Counted from the stretch's first letter, positions 54,346-64,000 are shown. The stretch is 64,000 nucleotides of DNA from Cyanobium usitatum str. Tous (GCF_003011885.1 NZ_PXXO01000005.1:1-64000); one strand, 5' to 3'. The notes: generated by a model not told the origin, from the letters alone. Made by a program: numbers and translations.

Positions 54346-54881
54346 ACCTTGAGGATGTCAGCTTCCTTAGTAACCAGAAGCTTCTCAAGCTCAGCGATGA
54401 ATTTATCGGTGAGCTTCTGCACCTTCTCCTGTTCGTCGCGGCTCTGATCTTCGGAGAGATCGCCGTCTTTTTCCTGCTTTTTTACCCTGTCAATGGCGTC
54501 ACGGCGCACGTTGCGCAGAGCAACCTTGCCCTCCTCGGCATATTTGGCAGCCAGCTTGCAGAAATCCTTACGGCGCTCTTCGGTGAGGGGTGGGATATTG
54601 ATTCTGATCACCTTGCCGTCGTTGTTGCAGGTGAGACCCAGGTCACTCATGGAGATGGCCTTTTCGATCAGGCCCATCGAACCGCCATCAAAGGGCTGGA
54701 TCTGAATCGTCTGGGAATCGGGGGTGGAGATGGTGGCGAGGGATTTCAGCGGCGTTTCAGCGCCGTAATAATCCACGGAAATCTTGTCGAGCAGGGAGGG
54801 GTTGGCTCGACCGGTACGGATGGTGTTGAAGGTGCGTTGGGTCGATTCCAACGACTTGCGCATGCTGGCTTCCAAATCCAT
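54342..54881 (-). CDS. frr: Ribosome recycling factor
   Basis: 179 aa three-helix-bundle protein that releases ribosomes after termination together with [42 protein letters not shown], and the helical C-terminus ([20 protein letters not shown]) cover the family fully. ATG at 54881. It follows pyrH by 8 nt on the minus strand (the usual bacterial order is pyrH-frr) and is coupled by a 4-nt overlap to the downstream reductase gene. Confidence 0.95.
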   Translation of the reverse strand: MDLEASMRKSLESTQRTFNTIRTGRANPSLLDKISVDYYGAETPLKSLATISTPDSQTIQIQPFDGGSMGLIEKAISMSDLGLTCNNDGKVIRINIPPLTEERRKDFCKLAAKYAEEGKVALRNVRRDAIDRVKKQEKDGDLSEDQSRDEQEKVQKLTDKFIAELEKLLVTKEADILKV

Positions 54882-54889
54882 GGCTGGTG

Positions 54890-55639
<750 letters not shown>

Positions 55640-55662
55640 TTAACCTGCCGCCGCGGCCAGGC

Positions 55663-56346
55663 TCAGAACTCAATCCCCCGTTGAGCCTTCACGCCTTGCT
55701 CCCTGAAGGGGTGGCGCACCAGCTTCATTTCGGTCACCAGGTCGGCCCGCTCCAGCAGCTGCGGCGGCGCGCCCCGGCCCGTCAGGGCAACGTGAGTGAG
55801 CTCCGGCCGCAGGTCCAGTCCGGCAAGCACCTCTTCAATCCCCAGGTAACCCAGCTTGAGGGCGACATTTACCTCGTCGAGCACCACCAGCTTGCGACTG
55901 GCATCCGCGAGGTAGGCCAACGACTGCTCCCAGGCCTGCTGCACCAGCTGCCGATCACGATCCCGGTCTTGGGTTTCCCAGGTGAAGCCTTCGCCCAGGG
56001 CGTGCCAGTGCAGCGCCTCCCCAAACAGCTCCAGGGCTTTTGCCTCCCCGGGCTGCCAGCCCCCTTTGATGAACTGCACCACCGCCACCTGGTCGCCATG
56101 ACCCAGGGTGCGCAGCGCCAGGCCAAGGGCCGCCGTGGTTTTGCCCTTGCCATCGCCGGTGAACACCAGCACCAGGCCCTTTTCCAAGTTGCGCTCACCA
56201 ACCCGTTGTTGCTGCACCTCCTTGCGACGGGCCATGCGGCGGCGATAGCCGTCCTGATCAGCTTCTGGCGCCAGATCACCGCCGGGACCAAGCTCCGCCG
56301 CTGCCGCATCAAGGCTTGAGGCTTGGTCGCTGGGGTGCTGATTCAC
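55663..56346 (-). CDS. cobO: Cob(I)alamin adenosyltransferase (CobO/BtuR type)
   Basis: Adds the 5'-deoxyadenosyl group to cob(I)alamin or corrinoids. 227 aa. GDGKGKTTAALGLALRTLGH is the family-specific P-loop, followed by VAVVQFIKGGW and VLDEVNVALKLGYL. An acidic disordered N-terminus of about 35 residues precedes the basic segment RRRMARRKEVQQQRV. The ATG at 56346 overlaps the stop of the recombinase gene upstream by 4 nt, so they are co-transcribed. Confidence 0.93.
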   Translation of the reverse strand: MNQHPSDQASSLDAAAAELGPGGDLAPEADQDGYRRRMARRKEVQQQRVGERNLEKGLVLVFTGDGKGKTTAALGLALRTLGHGDQVAVVQFIKGGWQPGEAKALELFGEALHWHALGEGFTWETQDRDRDRQLVQQAWEQSLAYLADASRKLVVLDEVNVALKLGYLGIEEVLAGLDLRPELTHVALTGRGAPPQLLERADLVTEMKLVRHPFREQGVKAQRGIEF

Positions 56347-57629
56347 GGAGTTAGCAAAGCGGTGACACCACTGTGGCGGTGACGGGCTAGGGCCGCATCC
56401 ACCGCCTGCTGCTGGTCTCGTCGGGTGATCCAGTGGTGATAGGTGCGGGTATGAATAGCCACCGAGTGGCCCATCATCCGGGCCGCGACCGTGTCCGGCA
56501 GGCCGATATGAATGGTTCGAACCGCCCAGGCATGGCGCAGGTCGTAGGGGGTGATCGGCAACTCATAGCGGCGAAACTGCTCAGCCACCCGGCGGCCCAC
56601 CTGCTGCAGGGTCGTGTGGCGCAGGTCGGTTGCCACCGCTGGCAGGGGCGGCTGGGAACCCCCCAGCTGCTCCAAGCCGAAATGCTCCACCCAGTCGGGC
56701 TGGAAAGGCCACACCTGATGTTCACCGGTCTTGGAGGTGGGCAGCACCCGAATCACCCGGTCACCACCTGGGGCAAGGGCCGAAAGATCACAGAAGAACA
56801 CCTCGTGATTGCGCAATCCGTAGGTGGCCATCAAGCCGTAGGCCAGGCGCCATGCCGGATTGGGGATCTGCTCGGCCCACAACAAAATCTGAGGATCACC
56901 CGGAAGCCGCCGGAACTGGGCCGCATGTAGGCCATAACCAGCAGCCCTCTCACTCCAGTTATCGGGCAGGTCGAGCTCAAAGTGGCGAGCCAGGGCGGCT
57001 AGGGCGGTGCCGCACTGCTGGCGGCTGCGACTGCTGGCGGCATAGCTCTCTAGCGCCATTTCGAGTAGGGGCAGACCCAAGGGCAGGTCGCGCTCGGCCG
57101 CAACGGCCGCCAGGCGCCTCAGGTAGGGCAGGTAGGCGCTGCTCCAGGTGGTGCGACAACCGGCAGGGTTGCGGCGGCGGCGGGGATCGGCAAAAAATGC
57201 TGCCTCAAAAGCTGCCAACCCCAGCAAATCGTCCGCGGCGGGCTGAGTAGCTGCCGGCAACCATGAAGTTGAGGGTGAAGGTGGCTGAGCTTGTTGAACC
57301 CCCCAGGCACTCCATGCGAAGCGCCCTTGCTGCAGCTGACGCAACACCTCTTTAAGCCGCTCCCTAGCCAGCTCAAGACCAGCAGTATCGGCAGGCAGCC
57401 CGAGACTGATGCGCTGCACCGGGTGGCGGCCCGAGCCCCTGCGACAGGGAAGGGGTCCGCGCAGGCCCAACCTTTGGCCGCGCAGCTCTATGCGCAAGGA
57501 GACTCCGGCTTGGGCTAGGGCTTGGTTTGCCTGGGCGAGACCGATCTGCAAGTTGGCCAAGGCTTCAGTGGAAACTGCTGAGCTGGCATCTGCCCTAGCC
57601 AGATCCAGTTCCACCGCTGCTTTTGCCAT
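56343..57629 (-). CDS. Tyrosine recombinase/integrase-family protein
   Basis: 428 aa from the ATG at 57629. A large N-terminal region with an arm-type helical part (about residues 90-270) is followed by a catalytic domain: YGLRNHEV (first Arg), LPTSKTGE (Lys), ITPYDLRHAWAVRTIHIG (second Arg, His of the HxxR box is Tyr), MMGHSVAIHTRTYHHWI (His and nucleophilic Tyr). The protein is encoded between cobO and hemH without flanking repeats, tRNA or element genes, so I infer a resident chromosomal recombinase rather than part of a mobile element. It is coupled to cobO by a 4-nt overlap. Confidence 0.85.
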   Translation of the reverse strand: MAKAAVELDLARADASSAVSTEALANLQIGLAQANQALAQAGVSLRIELRGQRLGLRGPLPCRRGSGRHPVQRISLGLPADTAGLELARERLKEVLRQLQQGRFAWSAWGVQQAQPPSPSTSWLPAATQPAADDLLGLAAFEAAFFADPRRRRNPAGCRTTWSSAYLPYLRRLAAVAAERDLPLGLPLLEMALESYAASSRSRQQCGTALAALARHFELDLPDNWSERAAGYGLHAAQFRRLPGDPQILLWAEQIPNPAWRLAYGLMATYGLRNHEVFFCDLSALAPGGDRVIRVLPTSKTGEHQVWPFQPDWVEHFGLEQLGGSQPPLPAVATDLRHTTLQQVGRRVAEQFRRYELPITPYDLRHAWAVRTIHIGLPDTVAARMMGHSVAIHTRTYHHWITRRDQQQAVDAALARHRHSGVTALLTP

Positions 57630-57750
57630 GGCCCAACACAGAGGCTGACGTTCCAGCACGCAATTCGACGTTATCGATCCTGCGCCTTTGTCGCTAGGGG
57701 AGGAGCGGCAGCGTTACGCTCTCATACTCTGAGCCGCGTGGAACGAGGGC

Positions 57751-58926
57751 ATGGCCAAAGTTGGCGTGCTGCTGCTGAACCTCGGTGGACCCGAGCGTAT
57801 CCAGGACGTTGGGCCGTTTCTTTACAACCTATTTTCCGATCCGGAAATAATTCGGTTGCCCAATCCAGCCCTACAAAAACCGTTGGCCTGGTTGATTAGT
57901 ACCCTGCGGGCTGGCAAGTCCCAGGAGGCGTACCGCTCCATCGGTGGTGGTTCGCCGCTGCGGCGTATCACCGAGCAACAGGCCCGCGAACTGCAGAGCG
58001 AACTGCGCACTCGCGGCATCGAAGCCACCAGCTATGTGGCTATGCGCTACTGGCATCCCTTCACCGAGTCGGCTGTGGCCGACATCAAGGCCGACGGGGT
58101 TGAGGAGGTGGTAGTGCTGCCCCTCTATCCCCACTTCTCGATCAGCACCAGCGGATCGAGTTTCCGCGAGCTCCAACGGTTGCGCCAGGCCGACAGTGGC
58201 TTTTCCCGGCTGCCGATCCGCTGCATTCGCAGCTACTACGACGACCCCGGCTACGTGGGTGCCATGGCTGGCTTGGTTGCCCGCGAAATCCAGGCTTGCC
58301 CCGAGCCCTCAAAAGCCCATGTGTTTTTTAGTGCCCATGGGGTGCCTAAGAGCTATGTGGAGGAGGCGGGCGACCCCTACCAAAAAGAGATCGAAGCCTG
58401 CGCCCAGCTGATCATGGAGCGCCTTAGTCGCGATCTGGGCTTCGCCAATCCCTTCACGCTCGCCTACCAGAGCCGGGTAGGTCCGGTGGAGTGGCTTAGG
58501 CCTTACACAGATGATGCCCTGCAGGATCTCGGCGCCGCTGGCATCAAGGATTTGGTGGTGGTGCCAATCAGTTTCGTCAGCGAGCACATTGAGACCCTCG
58601 AGGAGATCGATATCGAATACCGGGAGATAGCGACCGAGGCAGGCATCATCAATTTCCGGCGTGTGCCAGCCCTAGACACCACCCCGGCCTTCATCAACGG
58701 CTTGGCCGATCTGGTGCAGCAGGCCATGGCTGGGCCCGAGGTGAACCTCGACCAGGCCGCCGAATTGCCCAGCAAGGTGAAGCTGTATCCCCAGGACAAA
58801 TGGGCCTGGGGCTGGAACAACAGCTCTGAAGTTTGGAATGGGCGCTTGGCGATGGTGGGATTTTCCGCTTTCCTGCTGGAGCTACTCAGTGGCAAGGGAC
58901 CACTGCATTCGCTGGGCCTGCTCTGA
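57751..58926 (+). CDS. hemH: Ferrochelatase with C-terminal chlorophyll-binding-like domain
   Basis: Inserts Fe(II) into protoporphyrin IX, the heme branch point that also feeds bilins. 391 aa. [54 protein letters not shown] (catalytic His), and [20 protein letters not shown] are conserved. After residue about 345 a linker leads to a single helix [20 protein letters not shown], the CAB/HLI-like motif fused to ferrochelatase in cyanobacteria and plastids. ATG at 57751. It is divergent from the recombinase gene. Confidence 0.96.
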   Translation: MAKVGVLLLNLGGPERIQDVGPFLYNLFSDPEIIRLPNPALQKPLAWLISTLRAGKSQEAYRSIGGGSPLRRITEQQARELQSELRTRGIEATSYVAMRYWHPFTESAVADIKADGVEEVVVLPLYPHFSISTSGSSFRELQRLRQADSGFSRLPIRCIRSYYDDPGYVGAMAGLVAREIQACPEPSKAHVFFSAHGVPKSYVEEAGDPYQKEIEACAQLIMERLSRDLGFANPFTLAYQSRVGPVEWLRPYTDDALQDLGAAGIKDLVVVPISFVSEHIETLEEIDIEYREIATEAGIINFRRVPALDTTPAFINGLADLVQQAMAGPEVNLDQAAELPSKVKLYPQDKWAWGWNNSSEVWNGRLAMVGFSAFLLELLSGKGPLHSLGLL

Positions 58927-58927
58927 G

Positions 58928-58972
58928 CGCCTTCTAATGCAGAGCCGTCTAATGCAGGGCCTTCTAATGCAG
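58928..58972 (+). repeat. Three tandem copies of a 15-nt unit carrying in-frame ATGs
   Basis: GCGCCTTCTAATGCA-type units repeat every 15 nt: ATG occurs at 58937, 58952 and 58967, each preceded by TCTA. The unit (TCTAATGCAGAGCCG and close variants) is five codons, so the three starts are all in the same frame. Confidence 0.85.
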
Positions 58973-59560
58973 AGCGGACTGATCGCGGCGGCGGTCATGT
59001 TCAGCGGCAGCGCCGGCCTGCTGCTTTCCAGCTCGGCGGGGCTGGCCCAGAGTCGCTGGCAGATGGGGGTTTTTCCCGTCACCAGCTTCCTGGCCTACAC
59101 CAGCCATTTTGGTACCCGCACCGGCCCCTGGGGTCGGGTAGAGCCCCATTACGGCCTTGATATCGCAGCTCCCATGGGATCGCCGATCCGCAACTGGTGG
59201 GCTGGCTCGGTGCAGGACGTGATCAACGACGGAGGCTGCGGCTTGGGGCTGGTGATTCGTTCGGGCGATTACGAGCACATCTACTGCCATTTGTCCGGCC
59301 GGGTTTCAGGCGGCACCTACAGCAGTGGTCAGGTGCTGCTGCGCCAGGGCCAGGGCGTGCGCACGGGGCAACTGATCGGCCATGTGGGCATGAGCGGCCG
59401 CACTACTGGTCCTCACCTGCATTGGGGCATGCGCCATGGCGGCCGCTGGCTAGACCCAGCCCAGATCCTGCGAGCTATGGCAGCCGGCAGGCGCCAGCAA
59501 CCGGGGCGGGCAACTGCCCCGAAAGCGCCGCCGGCAACTAGGGTTGCCTTAATCCGTTAA
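58937..59560 (+). CDS. Exported M23-type peptidase with three possible starts
   Basis: 207 aa from the first ATG. The N-terminus is [15 protein letters not shown], three five-residue units each beginning with Met, then a signal peptide ([18 protein letters not shown]...AGLAQ). The M23 domain carries [11 protein letters not shown] (H and D zinc ligands), YCHLSG and [10 protein letters not shown] (HxH). Expected role: periplasmic peptidoglycan endopeptidase. ATGs at 58952 or 58967 may be the true starts; only the third gives a compact signal peptide. It follows hemH by 10 nt. Confidence 0.85.
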   Translation: MQSRLMQGLLMQSGLIAAAVMFSGSAGLLLSSSAGLAQSRWQMGVFPVTSFLAYTSHFGTRTGPWGRVEPHYGLDIAAPMGSPIRNWWAGSVQDVINDGGCGLGLVIRSGDYEHIYCHLSGRVSGGTYSSGQVLLRQGQGVRTGQLIGHVGMSGRTTGPHLHWGMRHGGRWLDPAQILRAMAAGRRQQPGRATAPKAPPATRVALIR

Positions 59561-59588
59561 CCGCCAAGTTGATTGGCCTGCAGCAGCC

Positions 59589-61475
59589 GTGACGCTGACG
59601 CCCCTCGCCTCTGCGGCCCAGTCCGCAACCGCCACAACTAGTGGTGATGACACTGCTGCTGAAGCTTTTGCTCCTCAGCGAGTAAACGGCGGCTATGCCC
59701 TTATGGACGCCCTGCATCGCCATGGGGTGAGCCACATCTTTGGCTATCCCGGCGGCGCGATCCTGCCCATCTATGACGAACTGCACAAGGCAGAGTCCCG
59801 TGGCTGGTTGAAGCACATCCTGGTGCGCCATGAGCAGGGCGGCACCCATGCGGCCGATGCCTACGCGCGAGCCACCGGCGAAGTTGGCGTCTGCTTTGGA
59901 ACTTCGGGGCCTGGCGCCACCAACCTGGTCACCGGTATCGCCACCGCCCAGATGGACTCGGTGCCGATGGTGGTGATCACCGGGCAGGTGCCACGGGCCT
60001 CGATTGGCACCGACGCCTTCCAGGAAACCGACATCTTCGGCATAACCCTGCCGATCGTGAAGCACTCCTGGGTGGTGCGCGATCCCCGCGATATCGGCAG
60101 GATCGTGGCTGAAGCCTTTTTGATTGCAGCCAGTGGCAGGCCCGGCCCGGTGCTGATTGACGTGCCCAAGGACGTCGGTCTGGAGGAATTTGACTACACG
60201 CCGGTGGCTCCGGGCTCGGCGATTCCAGCTGGATTCAAGTTGCCACCCAGCCCCGACCCCGAGGCCGTTGCCGCGGCTCTGGCCTTGATCCGCCAAGCCC
60301 GTCGCCCCCTGCTCTACGTCGGTGGCGGAGCCATCAGCAGCGGGGCCCATGGCGCCGTGAAACAGCTGGCCGAACGCTTCCGCCTGCCTGTCACCACCAC
60401 CTTGATGGGCAAGGGAGCCTTCGATGAGAAGCACCCTCAATCGGTGGGCATGCTCGGCATGCACGGCACCGCCTATGCCAATTTCGCAGTCACAGAGTGC
60501 GATCTGCTGATTGCCACCGGTGCCCGTTTCGACGACCGGGTCACAGGCCGGCTGGATGGCTTTGCGCCCCGGGCCCAGGTGATCCACATCGATATCGACG
60601 CGGCGGAGATGGGCAAAACCCGTCTACCCGATGTGGCCTTGGTGGCCGATGTCCAGGCCGCGCTAGCAGCCCTTCTGGCTGCCTCAGCCCAGGACAGCTC
60701 GGAGGGCCGCACCGAGGCCTGGTTGCAGCGCATCGACAGCTGGAAGCAGAACTATCCCCTGGTGGTGCCCGATCCGGAGGGAGACATCGCCCCCCAGGAA
60801 GTGATTGTCGCCCTGAGGGAGCTGGCACCAGATGCCTTCTACACCACAGATGTGGGCCAACACCAAATGTGGGCCGCCCAGTTTCTACACAATGGACCTC
60901 GGCGCTGGATCAGCTCGGCGGGCCTTGGCACGATGGGTTTCGGCATGCCCGCAGCCATGGGCGTGCAGACCGCCTTCCCGGATGAGCAGGTGATCTGTGT
61001 TGCCGGCGACGCCAGCATCCTGATGAATATTCAGGAACTGGGCACTCTCAGCCAATACAACCTGCCGGTGAAGGTGGTGGTGATTAACAACGGCTGGCAG
61101 GGCATGGTGCGCCAGTGGCAGGAGAGCTTCTACGGAGAGCGCTACTCGGCCTCGGAAATGACCAATGGCATGCCGAATTTCGCAGCTCTAGCGGAAGCCT
61201 TCGGCGTTAGGGGCGTGCGCATCGACGAACGGGCCAATCTCCGCCAGCAATTGCAGGAGGCCCTTGACCATCCCGGGCCTGCCTTCATCGATGTCAAGGT
61301 GCGCCGCAACGAGAACTGCTATCCGATGGTGCCCCCAGGCGCCAGCAACGCCCAGATGGTGGGGCTGCCATCCCATCCGGAGCTAGCTATCGACACGAGC
61401 CGCCATTGCCACTCCTGCGGTAGCACCACCGAAAGTGCTCACCTGTTCTGCCCCAGCTGCGGCGCCAAGCTTTGA
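59589..61475 (+). CDS. ilvB: Acetolactate synthase large subunit with C-terminal zinc-ribbon-like tail
   Basis: TPP enzyme for valine, leucine and isoleucine synthesis. 628 aa. [17 protein letters not shown] (TPP glutamate in [17 protein letters not shown]), [15 protein letters not shown], the FAD/central domain ([15 protein letters not shown]), and the TPP-Mg motif [18 protein letters not shown] with [15 protein letters not shown]. After the usual end there is a tail HCHSCGSTT...FCPSCGAKL, two CxxC pairs as in a zinc ribbon. Start GTG at 59589. The nuclease-like gene begins in its stop codon (TTGA). Confidence 0.94.
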   Translation: MTLTPLASAAQSATATTSGDDTAAEAFAPQRVNGGYALMDALHRHGVSHIFGYPGGAILPIYDELHKAESRGWLKHILVRHEQGGTHAADAYARATGEVGVCFGTSGPGATNLVTGIATAQMDSVPMVVITGQVPRASIGTDAFQETDIFGITLPIVKHSWVVRDPRDIGRIVAEAFLIAASGRPGPVLIDVPKDVGLEEFDYTPVAPGSAIPAGFKLPPSPDPEAVAAALALIRQARRPLLYVGGGAISSGAHGAVKQLAERFRLPVTTTLMGKGAFDEKHPQSVGMLGMHGTAYANFAVTECDLLIATGARFDDRVTGRLDGFAPRAQVIHIDIDAAEMGKTRLPDVALVADVQAALAALLAASAQDSSEGRTEAWLQRIDSWKQNYPLVVPDPEGDIAPQEVIVALRELAPDAFYTTDVGQHQMWAAQFLHNGPRRWISSAGLGTMGFGMPAAMGVQTAFPDEQVICVAGDASILMNIQELGTLSQYNLPVKVVVINNGWQGMVRQWQESFYGERYSASEMTNGMPNFAALAEAFGVRGVRIDERANLRQQLQEALDHPGPAFIDVKVRRNENCYPMVPPGASNAQMVGLPSHPELAIDTSRHCHSCGSTTESAHLFCPSCGAKL

Positions 61476-61861
61476 GATGGCTCGCCGCATTGCTGGCGGT
61501 TTTATTGGTGTGGCCTGGAGCCGCCTTGGCGGCAGAGGTGCTGCAGGTGCGGGGGGCAACCCTGCTGCAGCTAGGCGACCAAAACCGAAGCTACACGGTG
61601 CAGCTGGCCTGTGTGGAGGTAGCTGAAGCTCAGCAGGCTGAGGCAGTGGCTTGGCTACGCCAAGCCGTTCCTCGCCACACCCGCGTCAATTTGCGGCCGA
61701 TGGGCCAAAACCAGGGTGTGCTGTTGGCAAGGGTTCAGCCGCTTGCTCCCGTGCGTGGCAGCACAAACCAAGCGGCAGATCTGGGCAGCGGATTAATCGC
61801 AGCCGGTCTGGCCCAAGCCGACTCCCACGCCAGCGCCGACTGTGCCAACGTCGCAGCCTGA
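61472..61861 (+). CDS. Exported thermonuclease-like protein
   Basis: 129 aa from a TTG at 61472 that overlaps the ilvB stop codon. A signal peptide ([20 protein letters not shown]) precedes a short beta-rich domain ([60 protein letters not shown]) that recalls staphylococcal nuclease-type (SNase) domains. The catalytic R..E..R set is not obvious, so nuclease activity is uncertain. Two cysteines (ACVEV, DCAN) may pair in the periplasm. Confidence 0.6.
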   Translation: MRWLAALLAVLLVWPGAALAAEVLQVRGATLLQLGDQNRSYTVQLACVEVAEAQQAEAVAWLRQAVPRHTRVNLRPMGQNQGVLLARVQPLAPVRGSTNQAADLGSGLIAAGLAQADSHASADCANVAA

Positions 61862-61881
61862 ATGAGGCCCCTTATCTACCC

Positions 61882-62088
61882 ATGAGTCTGAATCGCACAG
61901 CCAAGGGCATCGTGCTGGTGCCCTCCCTGCTGCTGGGGGGAGCCTTCCTGGCGGCGGGTGTATGGAGTGAGGGCCCCGCGGCTAGTAATAAAACCCTAGC
62001 CCTTAGCTTGGGCGGATTACTGATGGCGGCTGGGCTACTGGCCCAACTCCTACCGGAGAGCAATCCAGAGACTTCCGACTCCGACTGA
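61882..62088 (+). CDS. Small two-helix membrane protein
   Basis: 68 aa from the ATG at 61882 (MSLNRTAKGIVLVPSLLLGG). Two hydrophobic helices (GIVLVPSLLLGGAFLAAGVW and LALSLGGLLMAAGLLAQLL) separated by a short polar loop, with an acidic Ser/Asp C-terminus. It follows the thermonuclease-like gene by 20 nt and is probably in the same transcript. No family recognised. Confidence 0.6.
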   Translation: MSLNRTAKGIVLVPSLLLGGAFLAAGVWSEGPAASNKTLALSLGGLLMAAGLLAQLLPESNPETSDSD

Positions 62089-62111
62089 TCTCCAGTTAAA
62101 GGGCAAGCTGT

Positions 62112-62552
62112 TTACTTCTTGGGCTGGGCTTTGGAGGCCTGGGCTATGTACTGGGCGATCACTTCGTCCACAAATTTTTTGTCGTCGGCGGAGATCTTGG
62201 CGTAACAGCCCTGCTTAACCCGGACAACAATCTGCACAATGCTTCCATTGACAATCTGGGCGGCTTCAAGCTTGCCGCTGCCAGCTATCTGACCGTCATG
62301 GGCAGCGGTCACCACGTAGGTGATCGCCTTGGCATTGGAGATAACGGCGTTCTGCACGGCCAATTTTTGCTCCACCGCCAGCTCACAGACGTTGACGGCG
62401 GCTGCGAGAGCCAGATCGTCCATGGTCTCCAGGCTGACTGGCTTGGCCGCAGCGGCGGAGGCCGCAGCCGACTGGGCGAAGACAGGAGCTCCCAGCAGAG
62501 CGGTGGTACTTAGGGCGGAAGCAGCGATCCAGGCGAGGGAAAAGCGAGACAC
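62112..62552 (-). CDS. Exported Ala-rich protein of unknown function
   Basis: 146 aa from a GTG at 62552 (VSRFSLAWIAASALSTTALL). Signal peptide ending GAPVFAQ, then an Ala-rich region and a mixed domain (LALAAAVNVCELAVEQKLAV, YVVTAAHDGQIAGSGKLEAA, VVRVKQGCYAKISADDKKFV) with two Cys. A longer ORF reaches 62693 but lacks a plausible start. The C-terminus is Lys/Gln-rich. No family recognised. It is convergent with the preceding small membrane protein. Confidence 0.6.
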   Translation of the reverse strand: MSRFSLAWIAASALSTTALLGAPVFAQSAAASAAAAKPVSLETMDDLALAAAVNVCELAVEQKLAVQNAVISNAKAITYVVTAAHDGQIAGSGKLEAAQIVNGSIVQIVVRVKQGCYAKISADDKKFVDEVIAQYIAQASKAQPKK

Positions 62553-62687
62553 AGAAACTTGCGAGCAACGAAAAAGCTTCACCCCACTGTGCCACCTATT
62601 TCGAACCAGCGGCAGGGGGTGTGGGGCCTGCATCGCTGGCTTCACAGTTAAGACAACGCCCCAAGCAGGCGCCAGATTCAGGGTGGC

Positions 62688-62713
62688 TGCCAACTACCCA
62701 TGCCAACTACCCA
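62688..62713 (+). repeat. 13-nt tandem duplication at the ppsA start
   Basis: TGCCAACTACCCA is repeated exactly at 62688-62700 and 62701-62713, and a third partial copy (TGCCAAC) follows. The unit is not a multiple of three. The ATG at 62700 is in frame with ppsA; the ATG at 62713 is not. Confidence 0.85.
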
Positions 62714-64000
62714 TGCCAACAGCCGCGAACTGCTCGTCGTGCCGTTCGCGGCAGTTGGCATCGGGGCGATAGCCGAGGTGGGCGGCAAAAACGCCTCCCT
62801 CGGCGAAATGATCCGCGAGCTCGCGGGCCAGGGTGTGCGGGTGCCTGGAGGCTTCGCCACCACAGCCGCCGCCTACCGCCAGCTGTTGCGCAGCAACGAC
62901 CTCAGAACTCCACTGCAGGACCTACTCCAAAACCTGGATGCTGATGATCTCGGTGCCCTGCAGGCCGCCGGCAAAGCCGCCCGCAACCTGCTGCTGAACA
63001 CCACCCTGCCCGCCGACCTCAGCGAAGCGATCCTGGCCGCCTATCGAGAGCTGGCCACACCAGAGGGCGTTTTGCCAGCGGTAGCAGTGCGCTCGAGCGC
63101 CACAGCCGAAGACCTGCCCGATGCCAGCTTTGCTGGCCAGCAGGAGACCTTCCTCAATATTCAGGGCGAAGCTGCCCTGCTGCAGGCCTGCCGGCGTTGC
63201 TACGCGTCGCTGTTCACCGACCGGGCCATCTCCTACCGCCAGCTCAATGGTTTTGACCACCTCGAGGTCGCCCTTTCGATCGGTGTGCAGCGCATGGTGC
63301 GCTCCGACCTGGCCTGCGCCGGGGTGATGTTCAGCATTGACACCGAGACAGGCTTCCGCGACGCGGTGCTACTCACCGCCGCCTACGGCCTCGGTGAAAA
63401 CGTTGTTCAGGGCGCCGTTAACCCCGATGAAGTGCTGATTTTTAAGCCAACGCTTGAGCAGGGCTTTGCGCCGATCCTCAGCAAGCGACTGGGCAGCAAG
63501 GCGATCCGGATGGTGTACGGGGAAGCGGGGATCACCGTGACAAACGAGCCCGTGCCGGAAGCCGAGTGCAACCGCTTCGCCCTCAGCGATGACGAGTGCC
63601 TCACCCTGGCCCGCTGGGCCTGCCAAATCGAGCGTCACTACAGCGACAAGCGTGGCGCCCCCACGCCGATGGATATCGAGTGGGCAAAAGATGGCCTCTC
63701 AGGCGAGCTGTTCATCCTCCAAGCCCGTCCGGAAACCGTGCAGTCGCGGCAGCAGCAGGCGGTGCTGCGCAGCTGGCACCTGGAGCCCCATCAGGCGCAA
63801 ACCCTGGTGAGCGGCCGCGCCATCGGCGCCTCGGTGAGCAGCGGCGTAGCCCGGGTGATTAAGGATCCCGGCGAAATCAGCCGTTTTGAGGCTGGCGACC
63901 TACTGATCACCGAACGCACCGACCCCGACTGGGAACCAATCCTCAAACGAGCCAGCGGCGTGGTGACCGACCAGGGCGGCCGCACCTGCCATGCGGCGAT
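62700..64000 (+). CDS. ppsA: Phosphoenolpyruvate synthase (pyruvate, water dikinase), cut by window edge
   Basis: 433 codons are visible, running off the right edge. The enzyme makes PEP from pyruvate with ATP in gluconeogenesis. IAEVGGKNASLGEMIRELAG, VPGGFATTAAAYRQLL, VAVRSSATAEDLPDASFAGQ and QARPETVQ cover the ATP-grasp domain, and GVVTDQGGRTCHAA holds the phosphorylated His at the right edge. The PEP-binding TIM barrel lies beyond the window. The ATG at 62700 (PTTHANSRELLVVPF) is chosen; frame begins inside a 13-nt tandem repeat. Confidence 0.93.
   Translation, partial: MPTTHANSRELLVVPFAAVGIGAIAEVGGKNASLGEMIRELAGQGVRVPGGFATTAAAYRQLLRSNDLRTPLQDLLQNLDADDLGALQAAGKAARNLLLNTTLPADLSEAILAAYRELATPEGVLPAVAVRSSATAEDLPDASFAGQQETFLNIQGEAALLQACRRCYASLFTDRAISYRQLNGFDHLEVALSIGVQRMVRSDLACAGVMFSIDTETGFRDAVLLTAAYGLGENVVQGAVNPDEVLIFKPTLEQGFAPILSKRLGSKAIRMVYGEAGITVTNEPVPEAECNRFALSDDECLTLARWACQIERHYSDKRGAPTPMDIEWAKDGLSGELFILQARPETVQSRQQQAVLRSWHLEPHQAQTLVSGRAIGASVSSGVARVIKDPGEISRFEAGDLLITERTDPDWEPILKRASGVVTDQGGRTCHAA

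Noticed and set aside
56343-57629. Integrase as evidence of a prophage or genomic island
   Set aside because: Flanked by housekeeping genes with overlaps, no tRNA, direct repeats or phage genes.
59538-60587. Minus-strand 349-aa open frame
   Set aside because: Antisense to ilvB; no signal or domain, composition of a mirrored frame.

Overview
The window is a compact, GC-rich stretch of cyanobacterial chromosome. It carries the start of psbA (photosystem II D1), psb27, a C-phycocyanin beta subunit gene, a ferrochelatase with a C-terminal chlorophyll-binding-like helix, a group 1 sigma factor, a PII/Amt pair, a type III glutamine synthetase and several protein families found mainly in cyanobacteria (DUF1824, DUF2808, DUF2854, DUF3153). 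Gene order and protein style point to the Synechococcus/Cyanobium picocyanobacteria. Phycocyanin makes Prochlorococcus unlikely. Genes are tightly packed on both strands, with many 1-8 nt start/stop overlaps and some GTG and TTG starts. I saw no tRNA, rRNA, CRISPR array or insertion sequence.

Layout. 1-4.2 kb: psbA 5' end (minus), cysK and a P-type cation ATPase broken by one in-frame TGA. 4.2-8.5 kb (minus): glutathione reductase, an amt-PII operon with its terminator, and a stand-alone cpcB with its own terminator. 8.6-11.7 kb: a GST-like protein, exported DUF2808 and LytM-type proteins, DUF427. 11.8-14 kb: glnN with a perfect NtcA box. 14-17.7 kb: a radical SAM (ArsS-like) gene, a PilZ protein, an exported protein, and a UmuD homologue under a LexA-type box but lacking its catalytic residues. 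17.7-21 kb is the most accessory part: a small AT-richer patch with a ribbon-helix-helix gene, two decayed genes (a membrane protein and a rhodanese-DUF2892 protein), an intact persulfide dioxygenase-rhodanese fusion and a divergent ArsR-family regulator.

21-40 kb is housekeeping: M32 carboxypeptidase, ppa, L,D-transpeptidase, ClC channel, hemC, DUF1824, rpoD, priA, a TPR-like/DUF3153 protein, argB, DUF2854, ssb, cobK, a PfkB kinase, purA, psb27 and proS. 40-49 kb: a putative DNA-binding protein, a methyltransferase, ferredoxin, a Spx/ArsC-like protein, lepB, a degenerate dihydroorotase, a double histidine phosphatase and a CPBP protease. 49-64 kb: an FtsL-like gene with ftsI, tal, a cNMP-binding protein, the pyrH-frr-geranylgeranyl reductase-like cluster, cobO, a tyrosine recombinase, hemH, an M23 peptidase, ilvB and, cut by the right edge, ppsA.

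How the genes work together. Nitrogen status links amt, PII, glnN and argB (the classic PII target). Here the PII copy beside amt lacks both usual modification residues. Tetrapyrrole and cobalamin steps (hemC, hemH, cobK, cobO) are scattered. A sulfur-stress module (ArsR, persulfide dioxygenase-rhodanese) survives next to decayed partners. Short tandem repeats recur at or near gene 5' ends (methyltransferase, M23 peptidase, ppsA, rpoD/priA spacer). The strongest candidates for something undescribed are the catalytically dead, SOS-boxed UmuD, the N49/F51 PII, the solitary cpcB and the 17.7-20.7 kb region.
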